Shown here in pieces: positions 17,445 through 25,614 of a stretch of DNA of 64,000 nt. The stretch spans positions 496,001-560,000 of the forward strand of contig CANDOC010000001.1 in the NCBI GenBank assembly GCA_947387575.1. Reading direction: 5' to 3'. Positions within the stretch are counted from its first letter, which is position 1. Every line of letters starts with the position of its first letter. This DNA comes from Spongorhabdus nitratireducens. Lineage in GTDB: Bacteria > Pseudomonadota > Gammaproteobacteria > Pseudomonadales > Endozoicomonadaceae. The translations under genes were made by a program, and so were the position numbers. The notes under the pieces are model-generated. The model was not told the origin of the DNA. It saw only the letters and a program-made list of their open reading frames with translations, and did not search any database.

Positions 17445-19699
17445 TCATATCGATGCCTGATTAAACCGGACGGAGGTGAACCGCCAGTCCAGACTGACTC
17501 CTGTACGGGCTTGCTGACAGGTTCCAGCGAGCGAAGGATGTCTCTTTCCCTGAACAGCACCGAGTTCCAGGGTAACGGAGTGCAATGCCGATGAAAGCAC
17601 TGGGTGCACAGATTGACTTTCTTGCACTTGACGCAAAAGAAACGCAGGGATCCCGCTGAAATTTCACCCTGACATTTGCTGCAGCAGTTGCCGCTATAGT
17701 TCGCACATAACCGTGGTTTGAGTAAAATGCCTGCTTTACGGCAACCCGGGCAATCCGGCATTGCTTGAATAAGCTGTCTGGCGCAGACTTCACATACCGA
17801 CCCGCAATTGTTCTGACAAATAAAGGCTGCATTCATTCCCGCAATGCGACAGAACATGCAGGTGACCCGCTTGCTAACATCCTGCAAAACCATGATGTTG
17901 CTGCATTGACAGGGAATAAGATATTCACGCCCGATACAGCGGTAACAGAAAACCTGATCATCATCTGTACGCCAACCGAAATCCTCAAAGTTAACGGGTA
18001 CACTGCCGGTTGGAAGAATTCTACTTAATGATGCATTGCAGTTGTTGCAGGAAAGCGCGGTTAAATGACGGGTAGCTGTAATCTGGCTGGCGTCAAAACC
18101 GCGATCAGCCAGCATCTGGCACAGCCGCAAAGGCTGCAACTGCAAAGTCATTGCTGACAGAAGGTTCACTTTTATCCGCGACAGCTGACATTGAGCTGGA
18201 GGCATGCAGCAAGCATTCATAGCGCCGCAGATTCTTGCAGCAACATCCGCCTTCTTCTCGACTTTCAGCCTGTTGTTTCTGACAAACATAGCAATCAGGT
18301 CTGCAATCGGATTGATTGCATCTACATGAAGGTTGGGTTGGGCGTTAGCCCAGAAAATATTGACTAAATCCTGGTGTGACTCTCCGGCTGTATCCAGCAT
18401 TATCAGCCATGATTCCAGGCTCGGAGGGTTCGAAGACAAGTTGCGTAACAACGCAATTAACACGCCCAGACATTCAGGTTCGTAGGGTCTGAGCAGTACA
18501 CACTCTCTTGCCTGAAGTTTTCGTACAATGGTTGCTTCAGGGAAGTAAAGAGCTGCCAGTTTTGAATTTGTAGAGACTGCATTATTCCCGTCCGCCTCAT
18601 TTTTCCCGAGCCATGGTACCGAGACAGTCACAAGCTCTTTGTCCGGAAGCCAGCCAATATCACACTCGGACAGTGTTCCGAAGCTATAACCCAATCGGTG
18701 GCACTCAGCTAGAAACTGATACAGTCTTGATAATCCATTCCAGAAGCAGGCCGATGCTCTGAGGCTATCCCCCTGTAATCCGGCGTCATATAGTCTTGTG
18801 ACTTCAGGTAATATGCAGATGTAATAATTCTGTTCTATCACTGACTCTTCAATAATCTCTTCATAGAGTGCGGCGGGCCATATTTCATTGAGATGCTTTA
18901 CCTTGCCTTGCAAAGCTGCACGACACTCTTGCTTATATCGCCTCCACTTTTGAGCATCATGTTTGAGCCCATTTGATAGGGGAGTTATCAATATATCTAC
19001 AGGCTGATCTCCAATCTGTGCGGAAAGTCTGGCAATCTGGTTCAGCGGTGGTTTTCGTTTTACCAGCACAAGTGGCGGATTAATTTGAAAACGGGAGGTC
19101 AGGATATCTGCCAGTCCGGTTTCATCCGGGCCAATATCGGCTGCTTGTTCCCGATTAGACTGGGGCCCAAGGCTATCTTTATAAATCTTGTGGCAGCTAA
19201 CCTGCCGGGATCCGGGTTTGTTGCAATGATGCCAGTTACCCAGTACTTCCCTAATCGGTATGTTTTGCTGGCAGCGTGTACATTTTAAAGTGCGTATATC
19301 ATTTGCCATACCAACCAGATCATTGAAGTACTGAATCAGAATTCCTTCGTCAGGCTGACAACTATTCTTGCAGAGGGGACATTTGAAGGGCCTGCGGGAC
19401 GCAAGTATTTTGTGACACTCTTCGCATACAGGATGAAAGCCTTTACAGAGCATTCTGACGGCGCGGGGTAGTTTGAAGGTCCCCTCGGTTCTTGCAGTGG
19501 TGCCTACGTATGTCTTTTTGCAAACCGGACACTCATCCCAGTACTTTATCTTGTCCAGAAGAATTGTTTTTTCCGAGATACCATCAGCCGGCAGATAATC
19601 GCAGGAATGGAGTGTGACTGCCTGAACTGAAGCCGTCCGCAACAACAGTGGCAGGCTGAATATAAGCATGAGCACCAATAATGTGCCTTTCTTATCCAT
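17441..19699 (-). CDS. Exported RING + TRAF-type zinc finger + ZZ-like protein (putative E3 ubiquitin ligase effector)
   Basis: A 752-residue protein starting MDKKGTLLVLMLIFSLPLLL, a signal peptide ending near SVQA (residue 27). Residues 57-110 form a textbook C3HC4 RING: C57-P-V-C60, C85-x3-H89-x2-C92-x2-C95 and C107-P-L-C110. CTRCQQNIPIREVLGNWHHC (140-159) matches a TRAF-type zinc finger. The middle (about 220-500) has a segment HRLGYSFGTLSECDIGW reminiscent of a degenerate kinase catalytic loop lacking the Asp. A second RING-like Cys cluster at about 614-655 ends CPGCRK, and a ZZ-like Cys/His cluster follows at about 672-706. RING plus TRAF zinc fingers are features of eukaryotic TRAF ubiquitin ligases, and the MATH domain they would carry is found in exported neighbours. 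Upstream start codons (19726, 19816) are possible; 19816 would run into the next promoter. The ligase role is inferred. Confidence 0.72.
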   Translation of the reverse strand: MDKKGTLLVLMLIFSLPLLLRTASVQAVTLHSCDYLPADGISEKTILLDKIKYWDECPVCKKTYVGTTARTEGTFKLPRAVRMLCKGFHPVCEECHKILASRRPFKCPLCKNSCQPDEGILIQYFNDLVGMANDIRTLKCTRCQQNIPIREVLGNWHHCNKPGSRQVSCHKIYKDSLGPQSNREQAADIGPDETGLADILTSRFQINPPLVLVKRKPPLNQIARLSAQIGDQPVDILITPLSNGLKHDAQKWRRYKQECRAALQGKVKHLNEIWPAALYEEIIEESVIEQNYYICILPEVTRLYDAGLQGDSLRASACFWNGLSRLYQFLAECHRLGYSFGTLSECDIGWLPDKELVTVSVPWLGKNEADGNNAVSTNSKLAALYFPEATIVRKLQARECVLLRPYEPECLGVLIALLRNLSSNPPSLESWLIMLDTAGESHQDLVNIFWANAQPNLHVDAINPIADLIAMFVRNNRLKVEKKADVAARICGAMNACCMPPAQCQLSRIKVNLLSAMTLQLQPLRLCQMLADRGFDASQITATRHLTALSCNNCNASLSRILPTGSVPVNFEDFGWRTDDDQVFCYRCIGREYLIPCQCSNIMVLQDVSKRVTCMFCRIAGMNAAFICQNNCGSVCEVCARQLIQAMPDCPGCRKAGILLKPRLCANYSGNCCSKCQGEISAGSLRFFCVKCKKVNLCTQCFHRHCTPLPWNSVLFRERDILRSLEPVSKPVQESVWTGGSPPSGLIRHRYD

Positions 19700-19798
19700 C
19701 CCGTTTATTTCTGTATTAATAAACATCTTTGAGGCTGAATTATAGCGATTCCGGCAGTTGAATTCGGGCTGTTCAATTCCGATAGCTGGACTGACAGA

Positions 19799-19826
19799 TT
19801 GCGAATCCGGTTTCAATCGCTATAAT
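19799..19826 (+). promoter_or_regulatory. Sigma-70 promoter of the riboswitch-antiporter unit
   Basis: TTGCGA (19799-19804) and a perfect TATAAT (19821-19826) are separated by 16 bp. The predicted transcription start, about 7 nt downstream, coincides with the beginning of the riboswitch. Confidence 0.7.
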
Positions 19827-19830
19827 GCCC

Positions 19831-19925
19831 ACTCTCTCAGGGGAGTAGCCTGCCCGATTTGTTCGGGTGCATACGTCAACATTTTCCCTGGCCCGCAGGC
19901 CATGGCGTATGCGACTGGTTGATAT
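19831..19925 (+). promoter_or_regulatory. yybP-ykoY family manganese riboswitch
   Basis: The leader contains the L1 signature of the family (TCAGGGGAGTAGCC at 19837-19850). A P2 hairpin follows (CCCGA-tttgt-TCGGG). Next comes a P3 stem GCATACG/CGTATGC enclosing the conserved TCAACAT (L3) and a GGCC-cgca-GGCC tip. The aptamer closes with GCGACTGG, which pairs back to the 5' CAG. This is the cross-strand L1-L3 architecture that binds Mn2+ in yybP-ykoY riboswitches. It sits between a strong promoter and a CaCA antiporter gene, a known class of target. I did not identify the expression platform with certainty. The call is made by eye; a covariance-model search would settle it. Confidence 0.8.
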
Positions 19926-20033
19926 TTTCGGTTCAACGGAAATACAACAGTTTGGCAAGACCTGACGATAATGCACCGGCACGAGGGCCCGGAGTGTTGT
20001 TGTCTGGTTTCATTCAGCCCTCCGAACTGTCCT

Positions 20034-21038
20034 ATGTCTGAAATGTTGTTACCACTGCTGGCTCTGATCGGTGGTTTTGTGGTGCTGGGTTACAGTGCTG
20101 ACCGCCTAATTGTTACCGCCTCCACTCTTGCCTGGCACTTGGGTATGTCTACCCTGCTGATCGGTATGACCATTGTGTCGTTTGGTACTTCTGCTCCAGA
20201 ATTGCTGGTTTCTGCAGTAGCCTCTCTGAATGGTGCGGAAGGATTGTCTGTCGGCAATGCGATTGGTTCCAACATCGTCAATATGGGACTGGTGCTGGGT
20301 ATCTGCGGTCTGGTTGCGCCCTTGCGGATCAGCCGCCGGTTTCTGACCCACGAGCTGCCGGTACTGACGGTCGTTATGCTGCTGGCTGGCTACCTGATGA
20401 TGGATGGCCTGCTGGATGGTTTTGAAGGTGGCGTCCTGATTACTGCACTGGTCGGTTACTGCATATATCTGGTCAAAGGCGACCGCCCTGCAGATGATAA
20501 TGACGATGAAGATGTCGAGATTCTTGAGGTCAGCAAGGGACGTGCGCTGATAGAAAGTGCAGTGCTGCTGATACTGATGCTGGTCAGCTCACGCCTGATG
20601 GTCTGGGGTGGTATTGAACTGGCGCGAGGCTTTGGCATTGATGAGCTGATTATCGGTCTGACCGTCATTGCATTCGGTACCAGCCTGCCGGAACTGGCTG
20701 CCGCAGTGGCTGCCGTTCGTCGTGGCATGCACGATATGGCACTGGCCACGGTGGTGGGTTCCAATATTTTCAATCTGCTGGGAGTGCTGGCATTCCCGGG
20801 GCTGATTGGCAATGGCATTGCCATTTCAGACGATGTCCTGAATCGTGATATACCGGCGATGATTCTGCTGAGTGCCATTCTGTTGCTGTCGGCTTATTCA
20901 GGTATGCGACGCAAGGTACTGGAAGCTGAAAGTGGTGACCATATACTGGCCGAAACCGTTGTCGCCCGCTGGAAAAGCCTGCTGCTGTTTGGCGCCTTTG
21001 TCATTTATATGGGCTGGCTGGCAATGACGTTTCAGTAA
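20034..21038 (+). CDS. yrbG: CaCA-family Ca2+(Mn2+?)/Na+ antiporter, YrbG type
   Basis: A 334-residue integral membrane protein with two alpha-repeats: MTIVSFGTSAPELLVSAVAS (about 39-58) with GNAIGSNIVNMGLVLG, and LTVIAFGTSLPELAAAVAAV with ATVVGSNIFNLLGVLA. The acidic GTS.PE motifs form the cation sites of the K+-independent YrbG branch. Ten or so hydrophobic helices are visible, with a short acidic loop (DRPADDNDDEDVEILE) between the two halves. The ATG at 20034 is chosen over 19971 because the longer form lies inside the riboswitch expression platform; an ATG at 20040 is equally possible. Because the leader carries a manganese riboswitch, the likely physiological role is manganese export or homeostasis rather than, or in addition to, calcium. 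Confidence 0.92.
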   Translation: MSEMLLPLLALIGGFVVLGYSADRLIVTASTLAWHLGMSTLLIGMTIVSFGTSAPELLVSAVASLNGAEGLSVGNAIGSNIVNMGLVLGICGLVAPLRISRRFLTHELPVLTVVMLLAGYLMMDGLLDGFEGGVLITALVGYCIYLVKGDRPADDNDDEDVEILEVSKGRALIESAVLLILMLVSSRLMVWGGIELARGFGIDELIIGLTVIAFGTSLPELAAAVAAVRRGMHDMALATVVGSNIFNLLGVLAFPGLIGNGIAISDDVLNRDIPAMILLSAILLLSAYSGMRRKVLEAESGDHILAETVVARWKSLLLFGAFVIYMGWLAMTFQ

Positions 21039-21135
21039 TATCTCCTGCCTTCTGACCGGCATATCCTTATGACATTTGTTTATTGGCTAAAAAATAGACG
21101 ATTCGCAGGGATCAGAGTAGCATCGGTCTACTGAT

Positions 21136-21163
21136 GAGCCTCGACTTACAGTGTCAGAGGCTC
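21136..21163. terminator. Hairpin between antiporter and lipase genes
   Basis: Perfect 7-bp stem GAGCCTC/GAGGCTC with a 14-nt loop about 100 bp after the antiporter stop. No T-tract follows (TGACGACAC), so it could end the antiporter transcript only weakly or sit in the lipase leader. Confidence 0.35.
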
Positions 21164-21206
21164 TGACGACACAAAAATAATAAGAATAAAAAACGAGTCT
21201 CTTACG

Positions 21207-22145
21207 ATGATTACTAGATTACTGCTATTAGTGGCTCTGGCTGTCGGATTTTCCCAGACAGCCAGAGCCGGCTGCTGGTCCTGGCAACAGTGCGATGAAT
21301 ATCAAACCCGTTTTCCGATAGTGCTGGTTCATGGTGTTGCCGGCTGGGATACCTTACTGGGTATCGATTACTTCTATGGTGTCAGGGATACCCTTGAGCA
21401 ACGCGGAGCCACGGTTTATACCCCGAATGTGGCGGCCTGGCATGATGCCTATACCCGTGGTGAACAGCTGATTAACCAGCTGGATGATATACGGGCTATC
21501 AGCGGACAGAGCAAATTTAATCTGGTGGGTCACAGTCTGGGTGGCCCTACTGTACGTTATGTAGCAGGCACCCGGCCGGATCTGGTGGCTTCAGTGACCA
21601 CGGTGAATGCAGTTAACTTCGGCTCCGACTTTGCTGATGCAGCGCGGGGAATTGTACCCGTTGATTCAGCAACTGAAGCACTTATTGAAGCGGCATTGAA
21701 TGCAATGGGAAAAGTTACCGATATCCTGGCCGGCAACAGTGAATATGATCAGGATGCCCTGGCTGCGGTGGACTTTATGACTAGCCCCGGTGCTGACAAA
21801 TTTAACCGGCTGTTTCCTGATGGTATGCCGGCATCCCGCTGTGGCAGCGGAGCGGAAAAAGTTAACGGGATCTATTACTACTCATGGGGTGGCAATGACT
21901 CATTGACCAATATTGCTGACCCGCTGGATCTCTTTCTGGGTGCTTCCGGGCTGCTGATTGAAGGTGAACATGATGGTCTGGTAGAACGCTGCGACCAACA
22001 CTGGGGTCAGGTGATCCGTTCCGACTATGCCATGAATCATGCCGATGCGATTAATCATCTGTTTGGACTGCACGGTTTGTTTAATACCGATCCACTGGCC
22101 GTCTATGAACAGCATGCTGCCCGCCTGAAGGGGCTGGGGTTATAG
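21207..22145 (+). CDS. lipA: Secreted triacylglycerol lipase (Pseudomonas-type, family I)
   Basis: A 312-residue alpha/beta hydrolase with a signal peptide ending TARA-G (residue 21). The mature enzyme has the oxyanion segment VLVHGVAGWD, the nucleophile elbow GHSLGG (Ser110), the acidic residue in EHDGLV, and the histidine in the NHADAINH segment. Two cysteines (SRCGSG and VERCDQHWG) match the conserved disulphide of Pseudomonas/Burkholderia lipases. Such lipases fold in the periplasm with a dedicated foldase and leave by type II secretion. The foldase gene follows 95 bp downstream. It hydrolyses long-chain triglycerides outside the cell and could work on host lipids. Confidence 0.95.
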   Translation: MITRLLLLVALAVGFSQTARAGCWSWQQCDEYQTRFPIVLVHGVAGWDTLLGIDYFYGVRDTLEQRGATVYTPNVAAWHDAYTRGEQLINQLDDIRAISGQSKFNLVGHSLGGPTVRYVAGTRPDLVASVTTVNAVNFGSDFADAARGIVPVDSATEALIEAALNAMGKVTDILAGNSEYDQDALAAVDFMTSPGADKFNRLFPDGMPASRCGSGAEKVNGIYYYSWGGNDSLTNIADPLDLFLGASGLLIEGEHDGLVERCDQHWGQVIRSDYAMNHADAINHLFGLHGLFNTDPLAVYEQHAARLKGLGL

Positions 22146-22240
22146 CCGAAAGCCTTTGTTCGAACTTTTTATACCACCGTTGTCGATTGTCTCTGTAGAA
22201 AACGGTCGACAATGGTGAGTTGCTGTAGAGTAAAACAATA

Positions 22241-23296
22241 ATGACAACAAAAGTGGCATATGCTGCCCTTTCCCTTACTTTGGTCATGACAGGACTCTGG
22301 CTGTATCAGCAGCTACCGGTCTATCTTGCGCCAGTCAGTCATTCGGTTATTGATGCGAAGGCCGTGCAACCGATAACGTTGCCTGAGTCGACACACACCA
22401 CAATCGGCCCTCCCGGCCTGTCGACATTGGCGACGACTGTTCCTCAATTATTGGGGGACAATGCAGATGGGTGGAAGGCCCCTGTACGGCTAACCCTTGA
22501 TAACAAGGGTAATTTCGTTATCGACCGTAATCTGAAGCGACTGTTTGATCACTACCTGTTGGAGTTGCCAGGCAAACCGCTGAATCAGGTCGTGTCAGCC
22601 ATTCACAACGATCTGGCTCGTCAGCTTGATCCGACCGCAAGGGCTCTGGCTGAACAGATTATGACGCATTACATCGCGATGAAAATCGATCTGCAACAGC
22701 TGGCAGAAAGCGGTGCGGAAATCATGGCCACAGAGCTCACCGCAAGTTATCTACAGACAGGACTGGAACGACTGCGGTCACGGAATGAAATTCGCCAGAA
22801 GTGGCTGGAACCTGATGTCTATGAGGCGTTTTATGGTCATGAAGTCGCACTGGATAACTATATGGTTGAGCGGCTGCAGATTCTGGATGACCATTCACTG
22901 TCTGCCGAGCAACGGCAGCAAGCACTGGAAACCCTGGAACAAAACCTGCCTGATACCGTGCGTCAGAGTCGCGATAATACCCGTCAGCACTTGCAAGTCG
23001 CAGCTGCGGTTGCCGTCGCCAGAAGTAATGGCAGTACACCGGAAGAAATTCACGACCTGCGGGCACAAATGGTGGGAAGTGATGCCGCAAGCCGGTTGGC
23101 AGCACTGGACAGAAAACGAGCCGAGTGGAATCTGCGGCTGGACAACTATCGCGATCGCAGGGATCAACTGCTTGCCAACGGCGGCTCGGCCACCCAACTG
23201 GAAGCCTTACGGGGAGAGATGTTTTCCGGGCCAGAACGTAAACGTATCAGTTTGATGGATGATTCCGAGCTGGGGGCGAATAAGTTATTAAACTGA
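22241..23296 (+). CDS. lifO: Lipase-specific foldase (lipase chaperone Lif)
   Basis: A 351-residue protein with an N-terminal membrane anchor (residues about 5-23, YAALSLTLVMTGLWLYQ), a variable Pro/Thr-rich linker, and a long helical scaffold. RLFDHYLLELPGK (about residues 98-110) corresponds to the RxxFDY(F/H)LSA-GE motif that is essential in Lif proteins. The repeated charged helices in the second half (for example LQILDDHSLSAEQRQQALE) fit the headpiece arms that clasp the lipase. It is encoded directly after its lipase, the usual arrangement. It acts in the periplasm as a steric chaperone and is not secreted. Confidence 0.93.
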   Translation: MTTKVAYAALSLTLVMTGLWLYQQLPVYLAPVSHSVIDAKAVQPITLPESTHTTIGPPGLSTLATTVPQLLGDNADGWKAPVRLTLDNKGNFVIDRNLKRLFDHYLLELPGKPLNQVVSAIHNDLARQLDPTARALAEQIMTHYIAMKIDLQQLAESGAEIMATELTASYLQTGLERLRSRNEIRQKWLEPDVYEAFYGHEVALDNYMVERLQILDDHSLSAEQRQQALETLEQNLPDTVRQSRDNTRQHLQVAAAVAVARSNGSTPEEIHDLRAQMVGSDAASRLAALDRKRAEWNLRLDNYRDRRDQLLANGGSATQLEALRGEMFSGPERKRISLMDDSELGANKLLN

Positions 23297-23375
23297 CCAC
23301 CCTGATGGAAAAAGGTGCCGACTATACTGCCGGGGAGTTGGAGTATTCGATATCACACCGGAATAACAATAAAAC

Positions 23376-24482
23376 ATGTACAGCCTCTATGGCGTCACTG
23401 TTGCCCTGCTCTGGCTGATTATTATGCGTCCCTGCCTGGCTGATCTGGATAGCGACCTTACAACGTGTGCCTGCAGGCAGTATCAGGAGTATAGCGGGGA
23501 GAAAATTGCCAGATCTGATCTGTCAACGCTGTACAGCCTGAAAGTCTCTATGCCCCAAGGTTGCTTTCCCGTGGTGCTCAAGGATGTTCTGACTGACGCA
23601 AGTAATGATGTGAACCGGGAACACCGGGTTCAAGAGGCTCGGAACGAAGAATTCTGGTTAGAGCGGCTGAAAGGTCATCAACATATTGTTTATCTGTATG
23701 GCACGGAAAAAACTGTTGAGCATTTCTATCTGGTAATGCCGCACTACTTCAGTGATTTGTATTTATTACTGAAAGCGCTGCATGCAAAAGAAAAAGATAT
23801 GACAGTGCCTGAACTGATTCGGAAACCACAGCTGGGTCCGTTATTAAGTCACTATGATAGCCAGCTCTGCCCTCTTGTAACCGGGCTGGTCAAGGGGCTT
23901 ATGGCAGTTCATGAGCAGGGTGGTGTACATAGTGATCTGACACCTTGGAATATCATGATGGAGCGCACTGCAGAAGGATATTTCCAATTGAGGCTGGGCG
24001 ATTTTGGTGGCACGCAACAGGCAGGAGTAGTCACTGGTCACTTAACCGGAATATTTACCTTTTTTCCCCCAGAGATATTTGATCAGACCGGAATGAAGCC
24101 CGCCTTGCCCTGCGTAATCTATCAGTCGGTGGATTTATGGCAGCTGGGTATTGTTATTGCCATGCTGGCGGGTAAAACGTTTTACCCTGTTTTTACCGAG
24201 CAAACAGGCAAGAACTTCCAGGGCAAAAAGGAAAGATTGAACTATCGGGACTTTGCTGACGGATTGCTGTGCGATGTGGAAAATGAACTGAACGATTTGG
24301 CTGAAATCGTTGACCAGCAGTCTTTTGATAAGCTGCCTCATTACCTGGCAACTTGTAAGCCTGACTGTACATCCCGGGAAGTCCTGCTGATGGCGGCCTG
24401 GTATTTACTGGGTGAAGCCAGAAACAGGCCACGGGCAAAAGATATTCTTACTTTTTTGCAAACAGTGACATGTAAAAGCTAA
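23376..24482 (+). CDS. Exported eukaryotic-type protein kinase
   Basis: A 368-residue protein starting with a signal peptide (GVTVALLWLIIMRPCLA). The kinase landmarks appear in order: FPVVLK with Lys69, an acidic helix C region (about 88-98), the catalytic loop VHSDLTPWNIMM (His185, Asp187, Asn192), GDFGG (Asp209-Gly211), FFPPEIF in place of APE (231-233), and the DLW-x-LG motif (253-258) of subdomain IX. The key catalytic residues are present, so activity is plausible. The usual HRD arginine is Ser, as in RD-minus kinases. The glycine-rich loop is not obvious (YSLKVSMPQGC). Signal peptide plus kinase domain suggests secretion toward a host rather than bacterial signalling. The leader AATAACAATAAAAC precedes the ATG without a strong Shine-Dalgarno. 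Confidence 0.85.
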   Translation: MYSLYGVTVALLWLIIMRPCLADLDSDLTTCACRQYQEYSGEKIARSDLSTLYSLKVSMPQGCFPVVLKDVLTDASNDVNREHRVQEARNEEFWLERLKGHQHIVYLYGTEKTVEHFYLVMPHYFSDLYLLLKALHAKEKDMTVPELIRKPQLGPLLSHYDSQLCPLVTGLVKGLMAVHEQGGVHSDLTPWNIMMERTAEGYFQLRLGDFGGTQQAGVVTGHLTGIFTFFPPEIFDQTGMKPALPCVIYQSVDLWQLGIVIAMLAGKTFYPVFTEQTGKNFQGKKERLNYRDFADGLLCDVENELNDLAEIVDQQSFDKLPHYLATCKPDCTSREVLLMAAWYLLGEARNRPRAKDILTFLQTVTCKS

Positions 24483-24487
24483 CAGGT

Positions 24488-25090
24488 TTATTGGCTACCA
24501 TTCCTCTTGGCCCTCGCATAATCCTGTACTCTCAAACTGTAACTGAAGCAGTCCACTTCGCGACTATGCTGATTCGGGTTGGTATAGTGTCGTTCCAATT
24601 GACCGATTTGTTTAAATCCGGCTTTATCCATCACTCTCTGGGACGCGATGTGATTTACATCACAGTAACTGATCAATTCATCAATGTATGGCTATGAAGT
24701 GGCCCAGTTAACCAGCCCCTGAATCAGCTCGGTGGCTAACCCCTGCCCTGCATAGTCATGACTGATGCCGAAATGAAATTCCAGTTGCCTGCTGTCGCGG
24801 AATAAAACCAGTTGGCCAATGGGTTGTTGACTGTTTTTTTCCTCGATAATCAGTGCCACCCGGTTGTTGTGAGTCCATGATCTGGCACAGGACCAGTTCT
24901 GCAACAGAGCCAAGGTATCACTGACATCACGATGGGGTTTACGGGCCAGAAAAGCAGATTCTGCTGTACGCCCGGTATAGTTATCAAACAGTGCCTGACT
25001 TTCTGTCTCAAGGTCTTGCGTGCGACTGAATCGTGCCGTTAACCGCAGGGTATCAATGCTGAACATTCCAGTTCTTGTCGTTATTGTCAC
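24488..25090 (-). pseudogene. GNAT acetyltransferase interrupted by an in-frame amber codon
   Basis: Two open frames, 24692-25090 and 24488-24676, lie in the same reading frame and are separated by a single TAG. Read through, they give a single RimJ/RimL-type GNAT: N-terminal EFHFGISHDYAGQGLATELI (acetyl-CoA loop region), then GLVNWATS, the amber codon, PYIDELISYCDVNHIASQRV and MDKAGF, a standard C-terminal GNAT block. The spacing between WA and YCD equals that in intact family members, so one sense codon has become TAG rather than a frameshift. Its first four bases overlap the end of the next GNAT gene. It is probably non-functional, unless the amber is suppressed or a sequencing error is present. 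Confidence 0.8.
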
Positions 25091-25596
25091 AGTTTGAGGG
25101 TCATGATCTGATTTCGAACCTGAACTCCGGATGGCAAAGTGATCATGCCTCCCTGCCCTGTCAGACTAAAACCCATTGCATAATAGAGGTCGATCGCCGG
25201 TTGGTTCTGCTGGTGCACATACAGGGTAATGGCAGTAAAGCCATACCTGCGGCTATCGTTAATGACCATTTCCATCAGTCTACGCCCAATTCCCTGATGT
25301 CGATAATCTCTGTGAATCTGAATGCCCAGCTTGGCCATGGTGTCGTTCCCGGTATCGTCTGACTGAAAGAAACGGGTTGGCAAAACCTCTGCTGCACCTA
25401 CAATATCCTGCCCAGAGATAGCAACAAAACCAGGGAGGTTATTTGCAGCTACCCGCGTCAGTATCTGTTGGAGAACCTGGATGGAAGGTGGCCCCTTTTC
25501 AAAAAAGAGGCCTTCGCGATACACCGATTGCCATAGCTGATAAAGCCCGGCGGTATCAGTGATCGTTATTCTTCTTATGATTGTTTCCGGGCTCAT
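25087..25596 (-). CDS. GNAT-family N-acetyltransferase
   Basis: A 169-residue GNAT. Motif A, the acetyl-CoA binding loop, is seen as IHRDYRHQGIGRRLMEMVI (Q/R-x-x-G-x-G/A). The C-terminal block VHQQNQPAIDLYYAMGFSLTG is the usual motif B with the Tyr. Substrate is unknown; the N-terminal part (LYQLWQSVYREGLFFEKGPP) resembles amino-acid or aminoglycoside-type acetyltransferases only in general features. It overlaps the interrupted GNAT by 4 bp and follows another GNAT by 18 bp, so three consecutive acetyltransferase genes form one transcription unit. Confidence 0.88.
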   Translation of the reverse strand: MSPETIIRRITITDTAGLYQLWQSVYREGLFFEKGPPSIQVLQQILTRVAANNLPGFVAISGQDIVGAAEVLPTRFFQSDDTGNDTMAKLGIQIHRDYRHQGIGRRLMEMVINDSRRYGFTAITLYVHQQNQPAIDLYYAMGFSLTGQGGMITLPSGVQVRNQIMTLKL

Positions 25597-25614
25597 AAAG
25601 ACAGCTCTGTCTGG

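Noticed and set aside
22140-22240. Terminator between lipase and foldase genes
   Set aside because: A TTGTCGA/TCGACAA pair exists but the loop is long and there is no T-tract. The two genes are more likely co-transcribed.
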